DNA of 64,000 nucleotides, taken from Cinnamomum chago (taxonomy: Eukaryota; Streptophyta; Magnoliopsida; Laurales; Lauraceae). The translations under genes and the position numbers were made by a program. The notes below the pieces were generated by a model. The model made no database searches and was not told the DNA's origin. It worked only from the letters and a program-made list of their open reading frames with translations. Below, piece by piece: positions 46,614-59,289 of the stretch. The stretch covers positions 28,295,001-28,359,000 of the forward strand of contig CP142457.1 in assembly GCA_038049695.1 (NCBI GenBank), given 5' to 3'. The first letter of the stretch is position 1, and the number at the start of each line of letters is the position of its first letter.

Positions 46614-47751
46614 CTGTGGCCCCCCATGTAGAAGGGTGTTGGGCCCAACGAGCATCCGCTTAGATAGAAAGGGCGCTTTGATAGAAAGGACGGGGGAAAC
46701 TCTTAAGGATTGGATATGCAGTGGTGCACGAGTCACACATCAAATACACACTGGTCCAGATCTTGGGTATATGTGTGACCTGGTCCTTAACTCCACATGA
46801 AGCCTTTTGGTGAGTCGAGGCCTACCAAAAATAAAACTGTGAGGCATGTCAGCCAAAGCGAACAATATCATGTGGAGATTGGGCCTGGGTCGTCACCATA
46901 CATTGGTCGTTTTAGGGGAGATCTTTTGATCCCCCTAACCCTCATCCCTAGCTTGGCCCCCAAGGTGGGCCCCACAAGCTCCAACACTCATAGTATGCTA
47001 AGCACCAGTGCTCTAAAACATGTGGTGGGCCCACATTTTGATCTATCTGACTGGACTACAAAATAGGGACCACTTGATCGTCACAGATCTCAATGTTTGG
47101 CACCAATTCAAGTGAACTTAACTGTTTGATCGAGTTTGCACTCACTTAGTGGACAGTTAAAAAACTATTAGTGGTGGAAAAGTGGGCCCCATGATGATTT
47201 TAGCACCCCCGACCATACACCGGCCGTTTTTTTTTGGGGGGGGGGTGTTTAGTTAATGACAAGTTGGATGGAAATTCAAATTGGGAGAATTGGGTTTGGA
47301 ACTAGATGAGATCAAATCCAACCTGATGACTCAGTAGATTCATACATTCCGGGTTTTGATCTTAAATGGAACCAAAATCACAATTCATATTAACATACTT
47401 CAGCTTGAAAATTCCAAATAATTAGGTAATTAGATACTCATCGTCATTGTAGGCAGATCTGAACTGCTACACTAAAATAATTTGTAAATTGTTAGACTTA
47501 TTGAGTGTGTGGTCCACCGACCACATGCCCATGGTGTACCCCACCTTGATCTAGCAAGGAATTAGAGTTTCCTCTTGCTTTGCTTTTAAATTTGGGGCTT
47601 TTGGCTAGAAGTCTCTTAACTTTGGTTTTTCTTGCAAACGGTTCACGAATTAGTTTCGTAGAGGCAAAGGTTCCTTCCACCGTTTTATATACTTGGAAGG
47701 ACAATAATGCCCTCATAATCTCTTATCATTTTATTTAAATACTAGCAACAA
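46609..47751. other. Intergenic sequence
   Basis: No gene or element recognised. An open frame at 46797-47066 has no known domain. Confidence 0.4.
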
Positions 47752-47950
47752 CGCCCCGTGCTTAGCCGGGGCAAAAAGTAAGATATTACATTTTGAATAT
47801 ATGAGATATCAAAATTAATTATAAATATATTAGAATATATCCATGCATATTTATATAAAAACAGTCAACACATTTTCAATTACAAATACAAGTGGTTAAC
47901 ATCAACAATAAACTATTACAAAGATAAAGTTAAAAAATTTGATTTAAATT
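47752..47950 (-). mobile_element. Helitron 3' end with canonical hairpin
   Basis: On the minus strand the end reads a perfect hairpin GCCCCG-GCTAAGCA-CGGGGC, then GTTGTTG and CTAG followed by T. This fits the Helitron rule of a hairpin shortly before CTRR with insertion before T. The adjoining 190 bp are about 90 percent alike to 31990-32190 by eye, so both are ends of one family. The 5' end of this copy was not located. Confidence 0.65.
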
Positions 47951-47954
47951 TAAA

Positions 47955-49244
47955 TTCAATCTTTTAATACTGCAAGTGCACAGCTGTCCTTTTAAAACAA
48001 TGGCAAGTACAGGTCAAATCCCACAAGGAGCACCACTAAGTTAAAATTCAAAATCTGATTTTTTTTAATCAATGATAATGACAAGAGAGATAAAGAAAAG
48101 AAAAACAATAATAAGGTAGAGAAAATGCTAGATCTAAAGTGCAACAATAAAATATGAGAAAATACATATCAGAATATCATGAATCTATTGAGTAGTCCCA
48201 CCATCATTCTATGCAATAGATAAAATAAATTTGTCACAAAATCCTTCAAATCAGAAACAAATCAATGTTTTTTATTCGAATAATTTGTCTATCAAAGAGC
48301 ACAATTTTTCACAATTTAATTAAGGCAAAAATCTCCTTCACCTAATGAAATTATGAACTTAACTAAATATCACATATTAATCTAAGATAGATTATCAAAG
48401 AATTTCAATCTAAGAATAATCTATTAAGAAAACATACATGATTAAAGTATTGTTCAAATAAAAAAAAACTGAATAACATAGGTTGTCAATGACAGAATGC
48501 ATATTTATTATTATAATCAATACGCAAGAGACAAAAATATTATCACATTGATTAATGATGAGAAATACTTAACTTCATCTGACATTCCGATCCAGGGATC
48601 TACTCCTCCAATGCAAAAGATGTGGTTTTCATTGAGTACTTCATGGCAATTACAATTTTCTCTCACACTCTTCTAACCTAATTTTGGAACAGAGCTCCAG
48701 AATACCCAAAAATAATTCTTAAATTCTATTAATTAGGGAAAGAAGAGAAAATAATTAGGGACGTCCAAGGGAGTGGAGTGTGTTTCCCGTATGCTACTTT
48801 TTGGTTCCTTTTATATCTCCGGTTATCTTACAGATACATTAAATCTTGACACCTTCTTAACAGATTTGATTTATCTTCATTGATAAGGTACATCTATTAT
48901 CCTTTTTGAAATTGAATGAGGTGGAAGCTTCTGAAAACCTCTGGGTGACTTGGCGAATCTTCAAATGGGGTCCCACAAGGGATGTGCAGCAATTGATTGT
49001 CAATGGTGAGGATTTAATTTTCAATCCCGTCTAAAAATGAACATGAAAATCTCCGAACCCATAACTTTGTCAATATAGCTCTGATTTGCAAATTCTTGGG
49101 CTCCACGAGTATCTACTTTGAATAAGCTTTCCAACGGTAGGTAAATTTCATCGATCCGACGGTCAAATTGAAAGTCATGGCCATTTGAAGATGAGTTGTC
49201 CTGATAAAAACGGGATTAACTTTTAAAATTTGATTTGCAATGGA
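47955..49244 (-). mobile_element. LTR-retrotransposon remnant interrupted by Copia element A
   Basis: The words GCAAGTGCACAG, AGGTCAAATCCCACAAGGAG and, near 49130, CTTTCCAACGGTAGGTAAAT are those commonly seen in antisense LTR and leader regions of plant Ty3-type elements. No ORF remains. It ends abruptly at 49244, where element A begins, so it is the older host of that insertion. Confidence 0.4.
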
Positions 49245-49504
49245 TGAAAGTCCTTGGGATCCTAACCCTAGAGGGGGGGGGGTGAATAGGGTGAGCTACA
49301 ATTGTGACCAATTTAAACCAATTTTAACTTCTTAACAAAAACTAGTCACATGTGATGATTAATCAAACAATATGCGGAAGCTAATATAAACAATCACCAC
49401 AAAAGCAAGCACCACAACACCAAGGTTTATAGTGGTTCGGCCTCAATGCCTACATCCACTACCGGCTTGTGATCTAATCACCCCACCGGATTTCCACTAT
49501 TTAT

Positions 49505-49676
49505 GCTTTTTACTAGGCTAAGCAATAACCCTTACAATATTGTTTTTCTAGGCTAAACAACAACCTCTCAATGTGCTTTTATAGGCTAAGCAATAACCTT
49601 TACAAGATGCTTTTCTTAGGCTAAGCAATAACCTTTACACAATGCTTTTCTTAGGCTAAGCAATAACCTTTACAAA
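49505..49676. repeat. Tandem repeat in the LTR, about 35-36-bp unit, five copies
   Basis: AGGCTAAGCAATAACCTTTA plus ATGCTTTTCTT recurs five times with small changes. Equivalent arrays occur in every LTR copy of this family (55215-55390, 61207-61380, 63125-63300). Confidence 0.93.
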
Positions 49677-50339
49677 GAAAGATTTCTCTAAGAAAGTGTC
49701 TTCACAAAAGATCACTCTAAGAGATACAATTTAAAGCACAATGAATTTGCCTCTAAATAGGCTTATATGAAAATGAGATTCAAATAACAAACATACACTT
49801 GAATAAGTTAAAGTGTGTGCACAAGTGTATGAATGCTTAACTTCAATCAATTTCTACAATGAAGCTCCTAAATGAATGCATGATGCATTTTAAAATCAAA
49901 GCTTATAAAATGATGATTGAAGATAAAAGCTAATCACATGAAAGATTCACACAACTTGAAGAAATGATCTAAAACATGTTGTATGAATATAAAAGTCTAA
50001 GAACACATGTGATTTAGATGAGAGTGATTGCAAACCATTCTAATATACCAATGAAGATAATGAGTTTGCAAAACAACTCTTGAAATCATGCATAAGTGAA
50101 AATGCAAAGATTTAAGCATGCATGGATTTCATTTTAATGGAAATCAAAATACAAGTAAAGTGTACCTTTTTAAAACTCAAGTATTTGAATTCCAAATAGC
50201 CCTCTAGCCTTTCCAACTTCTTCCCCTTTCTTTGGCTCCAATATAGTCTCAAAGGTTCATGGTTCAAGCCTCAAAGAAGGCTTCAAAATCTCCAACCATT
50301 GACAAAGGAAAGAACTCATTTTTATAGCAAAAAGTGTCC

Positions 50340-50500
50340 AACGGCTAGTCCTCGGTCGACCTGCAAACAGGTCTCGGTCGACCGGGATCACATAACGGTC
50401 AAATTTCTGACCGTTGGAGCTCCCAGGCACTTTCTGCCTGCAGTGTTCCCGGTCGACCGGGACCTCTGCGCCGGTCGACCGGCGACACTACCGGGCCACC
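50340..50500. promoter_or_regulatory. Cluster of GGTCGACC palindromes in the LTR
   Basis: Four GGTCGACC sites lie within 130 bp (50354, 50376, 50451, 50473), three of them within CGGTCGACCGG or similar. A GACCGTTGG/AACGGTCA inverted pair lies between. The block is much more GC-rich than the rest of the LTR and is kept in element B (56222, 56241, 56326, 56348). Kept spacing and composition suggest a regulatory role in the LTR, but function is inference. Confidence 0.45.
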
Positions 50501-51001
50501 CCCCTTTTGACAAAAATTCCAATTTTTGCACATTTGAAGGTATTCCTTTGGGAGGATTTTTGGGCCACTCAACCAAGCTAGAAAACATGTTTTAAATCAT
50601 AATGAAGATTTTTAAAAACATGAAACACACAAAGCCTAAATAGATTCGAAACTTTAAATCCAAAGGCTAACTTGATTTCTAAAAACTCTTTTCAAATGAA
50701 AATGCATACAAAGATGATTCTGAAAGTGATGAAAGTATGCAAGACACAAACCTAAATTCTCAATATGATTTCACAAAAGTAATGCACAAAGAAATAGGTT
50801 TTCAAAAGAGTTTGAATTCTAAAATCAATGCATCCAAGTTTAGAAACAAAACATGCATAAAACAAGATTTCTTCAAGTCTAAAACCAATGCATGTAAAAA
50901 TCAAGATTTTAAGATATTTTAAATCAATGCAAGTGTGTGTAAATCAAATGATGCTAAAGTGAAAACGTATCCATCAAATTACAAATACAAAATCCCTAAC
51001 A

Positions 51002-53449
51002 ATCTCCCCCTTTGCAATTTGATGGCAACTTACTTATCATTGAATTAACACAACAAGTCTTCAACTCCCCCTAAGCTGGACAAGTCTTGAAATCTTCTTG
51101 GATGCTCCTCCTCTTAGCTTGGGCTCTTGGGCTCTTTTCTTCAATATTCTTGATGCTTGGAGCTTGATCATTCTTCAAGCTTTCTTTTCTTCTTTCCTCT
51201 CTATGGCCAAGCATCTTCTTTAGCTCCAAGCTTTCTTTCTTCTATTTGCTCTCCCCCTTTGACCATGCCTCTCTCTCCCTTTGGCAAGGTATGCATTCTC
51301 TCCCCTTGTAGAAGATCATACACAACTCTCCTTAGGAAGCTTGGACATTCTCTTCACCTTTAGAGAACTTTGAAAGCTCTCTCCCCCTTTGAAGAGTAGG
51401 AGATCTTTGAGTACTTGAACTCTCTCTCTCCCCCTTTGCCATTAAATTGCAAAAATACCTACACACATGAAATAAGGAAAATACCTTTAATAGCACCTGT
51501 TAACAAATGAAATCGAAAATGAAATACATAACAGGCTATCATGTGTGGAATTAATCTCTAAGGGCTCAAAGGCAATCCAAGGGTCAATTTGATCAAAACT
51601 AATACTTCCTATGAAGGTTTACACTCCCCCTCAATCCATTCTCTCCTTTTGTCAAACATTTGACAAAGATTTAACTATTAGATGCAAGAAGAAGATGGTT
51701 TAACCAATTGAGGGTCAACTTCAAGAGAAGGATTAGATTCATTTAACTATAATGCTCAATATGATCAAATTACCAAAAGAACGCAAGGTCGAATGGGAAA
51801 AACAATCATGGATACCAATTGGAAAAACAAAGAGTACCAATTGAGATTTAAGGATAAGTCTATTAAACACAATCACTCTAAAATGGATTTAAAGATATAC
51901 CTATTAGGAAAAATCCAAATTAGAGCTAACCATGATGAAATGGGGTTTACTAAACATAGCATCAATCAATATAACTTATGAAAATCATATGCTATGTAAG
52001 TTTTGAAATCATTTCATTCAATCAAAAAATATGACTATCATGTGCAAGAGTGAGTGAAATGAATTTCAAGCATGAAGCCAACGTCAACTAATAACCAACC
52101 AATATTATGAACACATAAACATGGTGGTAATGAGATATACCTATATGAGCAAAAGAGGTGGCAAACATGAATATTATGATGCTAATGGAATGTGACATGG
52201 AATGTAAACATATAACTATCAAGATCAATCCAATGTACACAAGGTCTATCACATACACAAGATAAGATATCAATTGGATATGAAATCAATGGAAAATTAT
52301 ACCAAATGAAACCAATTGAATATGACAACATGATTAAACACAAGGATGTGACAAACTCAAAATCCCAACAAGCATCATAAATGCATATTCATCACTTTTA
52401 AAGATATGACTATAGAGCATAGTGATGAACAAGGTAAATTGCAATGCAAAAGGATATGACTTGGTAAAGCATGCAATTTCCAAAGTGTCAAAATCATATG
52501 AATTCAACAACTAAGATATCCATCAACCATCATAAATGCAAGGAATGGATTTCAAAGAGTTTCATATGATTAAGATCACTACTTATGAAGTTGAAACATG
52601 TATAAAGATGACACCAAGAAAATCTACATGAATCAACATCATAACCATCCAAAAATAAATGACTATAAGGCATAGAGGATGGATTTGGGTTCTAGTATGG
52701 TTTCTACAAATATTACTAAGATCACAACCATACATGGAACCAATTGTCATTTGCATATAAAAAGAATAACTAAATAAGCAAAGATGCAAACAACATACAT
52801 TTCCATTTCTAAGATAATGAAACCAAAAGAAAAGGAAATGAGAATCATGGAACGTGCTTTGAAGAATATAACTAATGATGTTATAGAGCATTTCCAATCA
52901 TACAATCTTCAAATCATTTTGATAAACAAAATCCAACAATGAGCATGAAAAGAATGATTTTGAAGATCAATTTTCAACATTGTATTTTAAAAGATATAAT
53001 TTAAAAGAAACACATACAAGTTGATTTTTCAAAACAATGATTTTCCATATAAAAATATAACTTAGAAGTCTATGGAAAAACTTGAATTGATTCAAATCAT
53101 TTGTTCAAAAAAAATCTTACTAAGACATCTACACAAATGATTCAACAACAATTGATCATGAATAAATTAGCTATGAAAGCTTTTAAAAACACAATCAATT
53201 AATCATGTAAAGAAATGCAATGCAAGACATATGAGTGCAAAAAGCAAATCAAACATGATGAAATTATAATAAAAAGATTTTGAAAACCATGATATGTAAC
53301 AAGAATGGTGCATGAAAATAAAATCAATTGATCATAAAGAAACAATGCATTTTAATAAATGTAACTAAGAAAGAACAAAATGCAAAGCAACATGACCAAC
53401 AAAGAGATTTAACTATTAAAGAATAGGTTGGTCAAGTAGGTTCAAAGCC
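51002..53449 (-). other. Element A internal region downstream of gag, no pol
   Basis: Between the gag stop and the polypurine tract (51002-51014) lie 2.4 kb of A-rich sequence related throughout to 56873-59289 of element B. No protease, integrase, reverse transcriptase or RNase H motif is readable in any frame, and no long ORF exists. Confidence 0.75.
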
Positions 53450-54853
53450 TTAAGGTTTGTCTAAGTGAATAACTTTAGGAATCCACCTAAGGTCTTGGGC
53501 TTTGGAGACTATTTTGGAACTTCCACCAACTAAAGGAGATTTAACTTGATAAATTTTCAATTTGAACTTATCACCATGATATTTTGATTTGACTATATTT
53601 AGCTTAGATTGGTGATTAGTCTTTTGAAGTTGGTGGGTTTGTTTCTTAGGGGATTGTTTCTCTTTTCTTTTCTTCTTATTTTCTCCCTTTACTTGACTTT
53701 TGAATTTTAAATTTAACTTTGTTACTTTATTCAAAAGTTCTTTCATGGGTTTATATAAGGGAGATAGGTTGAGAAGCTTTTTGTTCATAGATTCTTTCAA
53801 GCTTGGTTTTACTTGTTTAAACTTCTTAGAATCTATTTTAGGAGACTCCATTTTAAATGATTTAACTTCTTTAATCTTTTTGGAGTCTTCTTTGGTTTTT
53901 AGTGTCATACCCTTCATAGATTTTGATTCTACCTTTTTGGGTTCAAATATGGGTTTAGACACATGGCTTCTTCTTAGTTTGCACTCAAACCTAAAATGTC
54001 CTTCAATGCCACAATAAATACATTTTGTTTTGGGCATGGGAGAAAGAGTGCTAGAGAATGAGGACTCACCTTTCACAAAAGTGTTGGTGAATTTAGGGTC
54101 ATGTAACATATTCCTATTAAATCCAAGACCCGTCCTATCTCCTTTAGATTTACCCAATCTAAATAATTTTTCAAATTTATCTTCTCCTTGGGTAAATTTG
54201 CACTCATACTTTTGTTTATAGCTTTCAAGTTGAGTGACTTTGGTTATAAGGATTGAATTTTCATTTTTGACTTTTGAAAGTTCATTTTCAATTTCCTTAT
54301 ATTTGCTTAGCTCTTCATTGGCAAGTTTTAATTCTAGTTTAAGTTCATTGATGACATTAGATCCAAGTTCTTGAGTTTTTAACTTACTTTTAATCAATTT
54401 GGATTCTAAATTGTCAATGTCTTCATCTTGCCTTTTTATTTGATCTCTTAGATTTAAATTTTCCTTATTTACATTATCATAATCCATCTTTAATTCTTTT
54501 AGTTCATCTTGAATGTTAGATAGATTATTTAAAGAGATCATGAACTTAGATTCAACACAATTTATTACTTCTTCTTTCTCTCTAAGCTCATCTTTAGAAG
54601 AGACTAATTCTTTGTTTAGTCTTTTAGATTCTTCTCTTAACTTTTTGTTTCTCTTTTCAGTCTTTAAGGATAATTCATATAATTCCTCAAAGGCTTGTTG
54701 AAGATCTCCTTCATATTCATTAAAATCTTCTTCTTTTATGTCACATTGAGATTCATTAGATTGAGGGTTTGAATCTCCAATAGAAGGAGGAATGAGGGGT
54801 CTAGAAGAATCTACAAAGTCTAGCATAGTGGAGTCAATTCTAATGATTTTCAT
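53450..54853 (-). CDS. Element A gag-like protein with coiled coil and zinc knuckle
   Basis: A 467-residue ORF, taken from the methionine of MKIIRIDSTM, the same start as in element B. The open frame extends upstream only through the primer-binding site, without a better ATG. Residues about 50-250 are a long charged coiled coil. GDRTGLGFN then resembles the segment before the zinc knuckle of plant Copia (SIRE-like) gag. A CX2CX4HX4C knuckle, CIYCGIEGHFRFEC, sits at about 278-291, followed by a Lys-rich tail ending DLRWIPKV. No protease or pol follows. It is presumably the capsid-like RNA-binding protein of a pol-less retrotransposon. It is about 80-85 percent like the element B protein by eye. 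Confidence 0.85.
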   Translation of the reverse strand: MKIIRIDSTMLDFVDSSRPLIPPSIGDSNPQSNESQCDIKEEDFNEYEGDLQQAFEELYELSLKTEKRNKKLREESKRLNKELVSSKDELREKEEVINCVESKFMISLNNLSNIQDELKELKMDYDNVNKENLNLRDQIKRQDEDIDNLESKLIKSKLKTQELGSNVINELKLELKLANEELSKYKEIENELSKVKNENSILITKVTQLESYKQKYECKFTQGEDKFEKLFRLGKSKGDRTGLGFNRNMLHDPKFTNTFVKGESSFSSTLSPMPKTKCIYCGIEGHFRFECKLRRSHVSKPIFEPKKVESKSMKGMTLKTKEDSKKIKEVKSFKMESPKIDSKKFKQVKPSLKESMNKKLLNLSPLYKPMKELLNKVTKLNLKFKSQVKGENKKKRKEKQSPKKQTHQLQKTNHQSKLNIVKSKYHGDKFKLKIYQVKSPLVGGSSKIVSKAQDLRWIPKVIHLDKP

Positions 54854-54938
54854 GCAAGGACAACTCCAGGGTTTTGACTCTAGGTTATTACACCTAATCA
54901 AGAGTTCCAAACACTTGATCCTAAAAGATAGAGCACTT

Positions 54939-54951
54939 GGCTCTGATACCA
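54939..54951 (-). other. Element A primer-binding site (initiator tRNA-Met)
   Basis: TGGTATCAGAGCC on the minus strand, 2 bases inside the LTR end. This is the usual plant Copia primer-binding site complementary to the initiator tRNA-Met 3' end. Confidence 0.92.
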
Positions 54952-54953
54952 AT

Positions 54954-54958
54954 TGAAA
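54954..54958. repeat. Target-site duplication TGAAA of element B (left copy)
   Basis: TGAAA lies directly left of element B's LTR and is also the first five bases of element A's right LTR at 62865-62869, directly right of element B. Confidence 0.93.
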
Positions 54959-56872
54959 TGAAAGTCCTCGGGATCCTAACCCTAGAGGGGGGGGGGGTGA
55001 ATAGGGTGAGCTACTACTATGACCAATTTAAATCAATTTTAACTTCTTAATAAAAACTAGTCACATGTGATGATTAACCATACAATATGCGGAAGCTCAA
55101 ATAAACAATCACCACAAAAGCAATCACCACAACACAATGTTTATAGTGGTTCGGCCAACGTGCCTACATCCACTACCGGCTTGTGTCTCCAACACCCCAC
55201 CGGATTCCACTAAGTATGCTTTTTACTAGGCTAAGCAATAACCCTTACAATGTGCTTTTCTAGGCTAAGCAATAACCTTACAAGATGCTTTTCAAAGGCT
55301 AAGCAATAACCTTACAATATGCTTTTCTTAGGCTAAGCAATAACCTTACAAGTTGCTTTTCAAAGGCTAAGCAATAACCTTTACAAATGAGGATTTCTCT
55401 AAGAAGGTGTCTTTACAAAAGATCACTCTAAGAGATTACAATTTAAGCTCAAAGAAATTGCCTCTTAAATAGGCGGATATGAAAGTGTAATACAAACTCA
55501 CACAAACACTCTATGTATGCAAAAGTGTATGCTCATGATGTGTGTGTGTGATGACTTCAATCAATTTTAAAATGAAGGCTCATTCATATGTATGCTCAAA
55601 GCATTTCAAAGTTTAAGACATATAAAAGATTTGAATGAAGTCTAATGCAAATCACATGTATGTTAAATAACTTGTTTATGATATGAAAATCAAAAATCAC
55701 AAGTTGTATGAAAATGACTAACTTAGAACATGTGATGCATGTGCAATGTTGTTTTCAAAAACAAATCAATTTAACTAAAGTTTAAATGTATGAAAACAAC
55801 AAAGGAAGTTTCAACCAAGACAAAGAATCATGCATTAAAGGAAATCAAAGATTTTAGGCTAAGCATGATTAAGAAAGTTTTAAAAACAACTTGGATTGAA
55901 ACCTAATGTGAAGAATCCAATCTTAATTAGACCAAAGATTAGAAGAAGAAAGGATTCTACACATCATAGTTATCATGTACAAAACCATTTACCAATAGCT
56001 TAAGCAAAACATGAAAACTATGATTAACAAAAGGTAGAGCTTACTTGGTTGTTTAACTCATTGATCCAAGCTTTAGCTCTCCTAATGACCTTCTAGCCTT
56101 TCCAACTTTATCCCCTTTGTTTTGCTCCAAAATGCTCTCAAAGGCTCATTTTTTCAACTTTTGAGAAGTTGGAAATGAATGGACTTTATAGGCAAAAAAC
56201 AGTCCACGGGCTAGTTGTCTCGGTCGACCTAGAGGGGCTCGGTCGACCGGGACAACACAACGGTCATATTTCTGACCGTTGGGAAATTTCTGCACAGAAA
56301 CTTCCCAGGGCCCTGCAGTGTCCTCGGTCGACCGAGACACAGGGCTCGGTCGACCGGCGACACTGCCGGGCGAGTCCCTGGGCCAAAAATCCACTTTTTC
56401 CATTTTCAAAGTTTTTCATTGGGGGATCTTTTTGGCCACTAAATCAAGCTTAAATACATGATTTAAGGTATTCTAAGATGATTAAAACATGAGATACCTA
56501 AAGCCTAAGAAGATTCAAAGGTTTAAGACCTTAGGCAAGCTTGATTAGTAAAAACTCTTTTCAAAAGATATTGCATACAAAACTGATTCCAAAGGTGCTG
56601 AAAGTATGCAAACCTGAAACCTAAATACCTAACATGATTTTCCAAAAGTAGTGCACATGGAATTAGGTTTTCAAAAAGAGTTTGGGATTCAAAACCAATG
56701 CATCCAAGTTTAAAACCAAAACATGCATAAAACAAAAGCTTTTCCAAATCTTAAAAGCTATGCATGTATAAAACTAGATTTCAAGGTTTTCTAACACAAT
56801 GCTAGTGTGTGAATTCAAATGGTGCTAAAGTGCAAATGCATCCATCAAATTGCAAAAACAAAAGACCTAACA
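54959..56872 (-). mobile_element. Element B, 3' LTR (1914 bp)
   Basis: TGAAAGTCCTCGGGATCC to GACCTAACA, followed by the complement of a polypurine tract (56873-56885). Every position compared agrees with the 5' LTR at 60951, including the length of the G-run (11), and three overlapping short ORFs are identical at a constant offset of 5992 bp. This indicates a very recent insertion. It shares the tandem repeat and GGTCGACC block with element A. Confidence 0.95.
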
Positions 56873-59289
56873 ATCTCCCCCTTTGCAATTTGATGGCAAC
56901 TTACTCATCATTGAAATTACACACTTAGTCTTCAGCTCCCCCTTAGCTGGACAAGTCTTGAAATCTTCTTGGATGCTCCTTCTCTTAGCTTGGGCTCTTG
57001 GGCTCTTTTCTTCAATCTTCTTGATGCTTGGTGCTTGATCATTCTTCAAGCTTTCTTATCATCTTCCTCTCTATGGCCAAGCATTTTCTTTAGCTCCAAG
57101 CTTTCTTTCTTCTATTTGCTCTCCCCCTTTGACCATGCCTCTCTCTCTTGAGAACTTGAAAGCTTTCTCCCCCTTAGATGGATAGGAGATCTTCGAGTAC
57201 TTGAACTCTCGAACTCTCTCCCCCTTTGATGAGTAGGAGATCTTTGAGTCACACTTGAACTCTCTCTCCCCCTTTGACATTAAATTGCAAAGGTACCTAC
57301 ACACATGAGACAAGAAGAATACCTTTAGTAGCACCTGTTAACAAATGAAATCGAAAATGAAATTCATAACAGGCTATCATGTATGTAAGTTAACTCTAAG
57401 GGCTCAAAGGCAATCCAAGGGTCAATTTGATCAAAACTAATACTTCCTATGAAGGTTTACTCTCCCCCTCAATCCATTCTCTCCTTTTGTCAAACTCTTG
57501 ACAAAGATTTAACTATTAGGTGCAAGAAGTAGATGGTTTACCAATAAGGGTCAACTTCAAGGAAAGGATTAGATTCATTTAACTATAAAGCTCATATGAT
57601 CAAATTGCCAAAAGAAAGCAAGGTCTAATGGGAGAAGTAATCATGGATATCAATTGAAACAAACATATCAATTGAGATTAAAGGATGTGACTATTAACAC
57701 AATCACTCTAAAATGGATTTAAGAATGTTACTTATTAGGGAAAATCCAAATTAGAGCTATCCATGATATGGGGTTTACTCAAACATAGCATCAATCAATA
57801 TTACTTATGAAAATCATATGCTATGTAAGATTTTGAAAATCATTTCATTCAATCAATAAATATGACTATTAAAGTGCATGAATGAGTGAAATGAAATTCA
57901 AGCATGAAGCCAACCTCAACTAATAACCAACCAATATTATGAACACATAAACATGGTGGTCATGAGATATACCTATATGAGCAAAAGAGGTGGCAACATG
58001 AACATTATGATGCTAATGGTGTGTGATATGGAACAATCATATTACTTATCAAGTTTAGTCCTATGCACACAAGGTCTATCACATACACAAGATAAGATAT
58101 CAGTTGGATATGAGATCAATGGAAAGTTATACCAAATGAAACCAATTGAATATGACAACATGATTACAAGCAAGGATGTGACAAACTTCCATCAAGCATC
58201 ATTAATGCATATTCATCACTTTTAAGGATAAAACTATTGAGCATAGTGATGAACTAGGCAAATTGCAATGCAAAAGGATAAAGCTTTGTAATGCATGCAA
58301 TTTCCAAAGTGTCTAGATCATATGAATTCAACACTAAGAAATCCATCAAACAAGAGATATAACTATGAAATACAAGTAATGGATTTCAAAAAGGTTCATA
58401 TGATCAAGAACACTAATATGAGGTTGAAACATGTATAAGGATGATATCAAGAGAATACACATGAATCAACATCATAACCATCCACAAAGAAAAGACTATT
58501 AGGCAAAGAGGATGGATTTGGGTTCTAGTATGAATTTTACAAATACTACCAATATCACAACCATACATGGAACCAATTGTCATTTGCATATGAAAAAGAA
58601 TGTAAACACATAAGCTAAGGATGCAAACAACATACATTTCCATTTCTAAAGATAATGAAACCAAAAGAAAAGGAAATGAGAACATGGAACATGCTTAGAA
58701 GAATATAACTAATGAGGTTAAAGAGCATTTCCATTCAACCAATCTTCAAATCATTTTGATAAACAAAATCCAACAATGAGCATAAAAAGAATGAATTTGA
58801 AGATCAATTTTCAACATTGTATTTTAAAAGATATAACTTAAATGAAACACATACAAGTTGATTTTTCAAAACAATGTTCTCCATATAAAAGTATACCTTA
58901 TAAATCCATGGAAAAACTTGAATTGATTCAAATCATTTGATTTACAAAAAAATGGATCTAACTAAGACATCCATCAAATGATCTAACAACAATTGATCAT
59001 GACAAATTAGCTATGAAAGCTTTTAACATCACAATCAATTAATCATGTAGAAATGCAATGCAAAACATATGAGTGCAACAAGCAAATCAAACATGATGAG
59101 ATTATAATCAAAAGATTTTGAAAACCATGAAGTGTAACTTAGAATGGTGCATGAAAACAAAATCAAATGATCATAAATAAGCAATGCATTTTATGAAATG
59201 TAACTAAGAAAGAACCAAAATGCAAAGCAACATGACCAACAAAAGGATTTAACTTAAAAAGCATAGGTTGGTCAATGAGGTCCAAGACC
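56873..59289 (-). other. Element B internal region downstream of gag, no pol
   Basis: 2.4 kb, collinear with 51002-53449. It begins with the complement of the polypurine tract and contains no pol motif. TTTGAAAG/CTCTCTCCCCCTTTGA words are locally repeated near 57170-57270. Confidence 0.75.

Larger units (their letters stand above)
49245..51001 (-). mobile_element. Element A, 3' LTR (1757 bp)
   Basis: Begins TGAAAGTCCTTGGGATCC and ends CCCTAACA (plus orientation), giving TG..CA ends. It is followed at 51002 by ATCTCCCCCTTTG, the complement of a polypurine tract, so it is the 3' LTR of a minus-strand element. The left target site is ATGGA (49240-49244); the partner lies beyond the window. It carries a 36-bp tandem repeat (49505-49676) and four GGTCGACC palindromes (50354, 50376, 50451, 50473). 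Its visible counterpart at 62865 differs at only a handful of bases per kb. Confidence 0.93.

Noticed and set aside
56146..56461. ORFs inside the element B LTR, repeated at 62138-62453, as conserved genes
   Set aside because: They are identical only because the LTRs are identical. They run through the GGTCGACC block on both strands and match no family.
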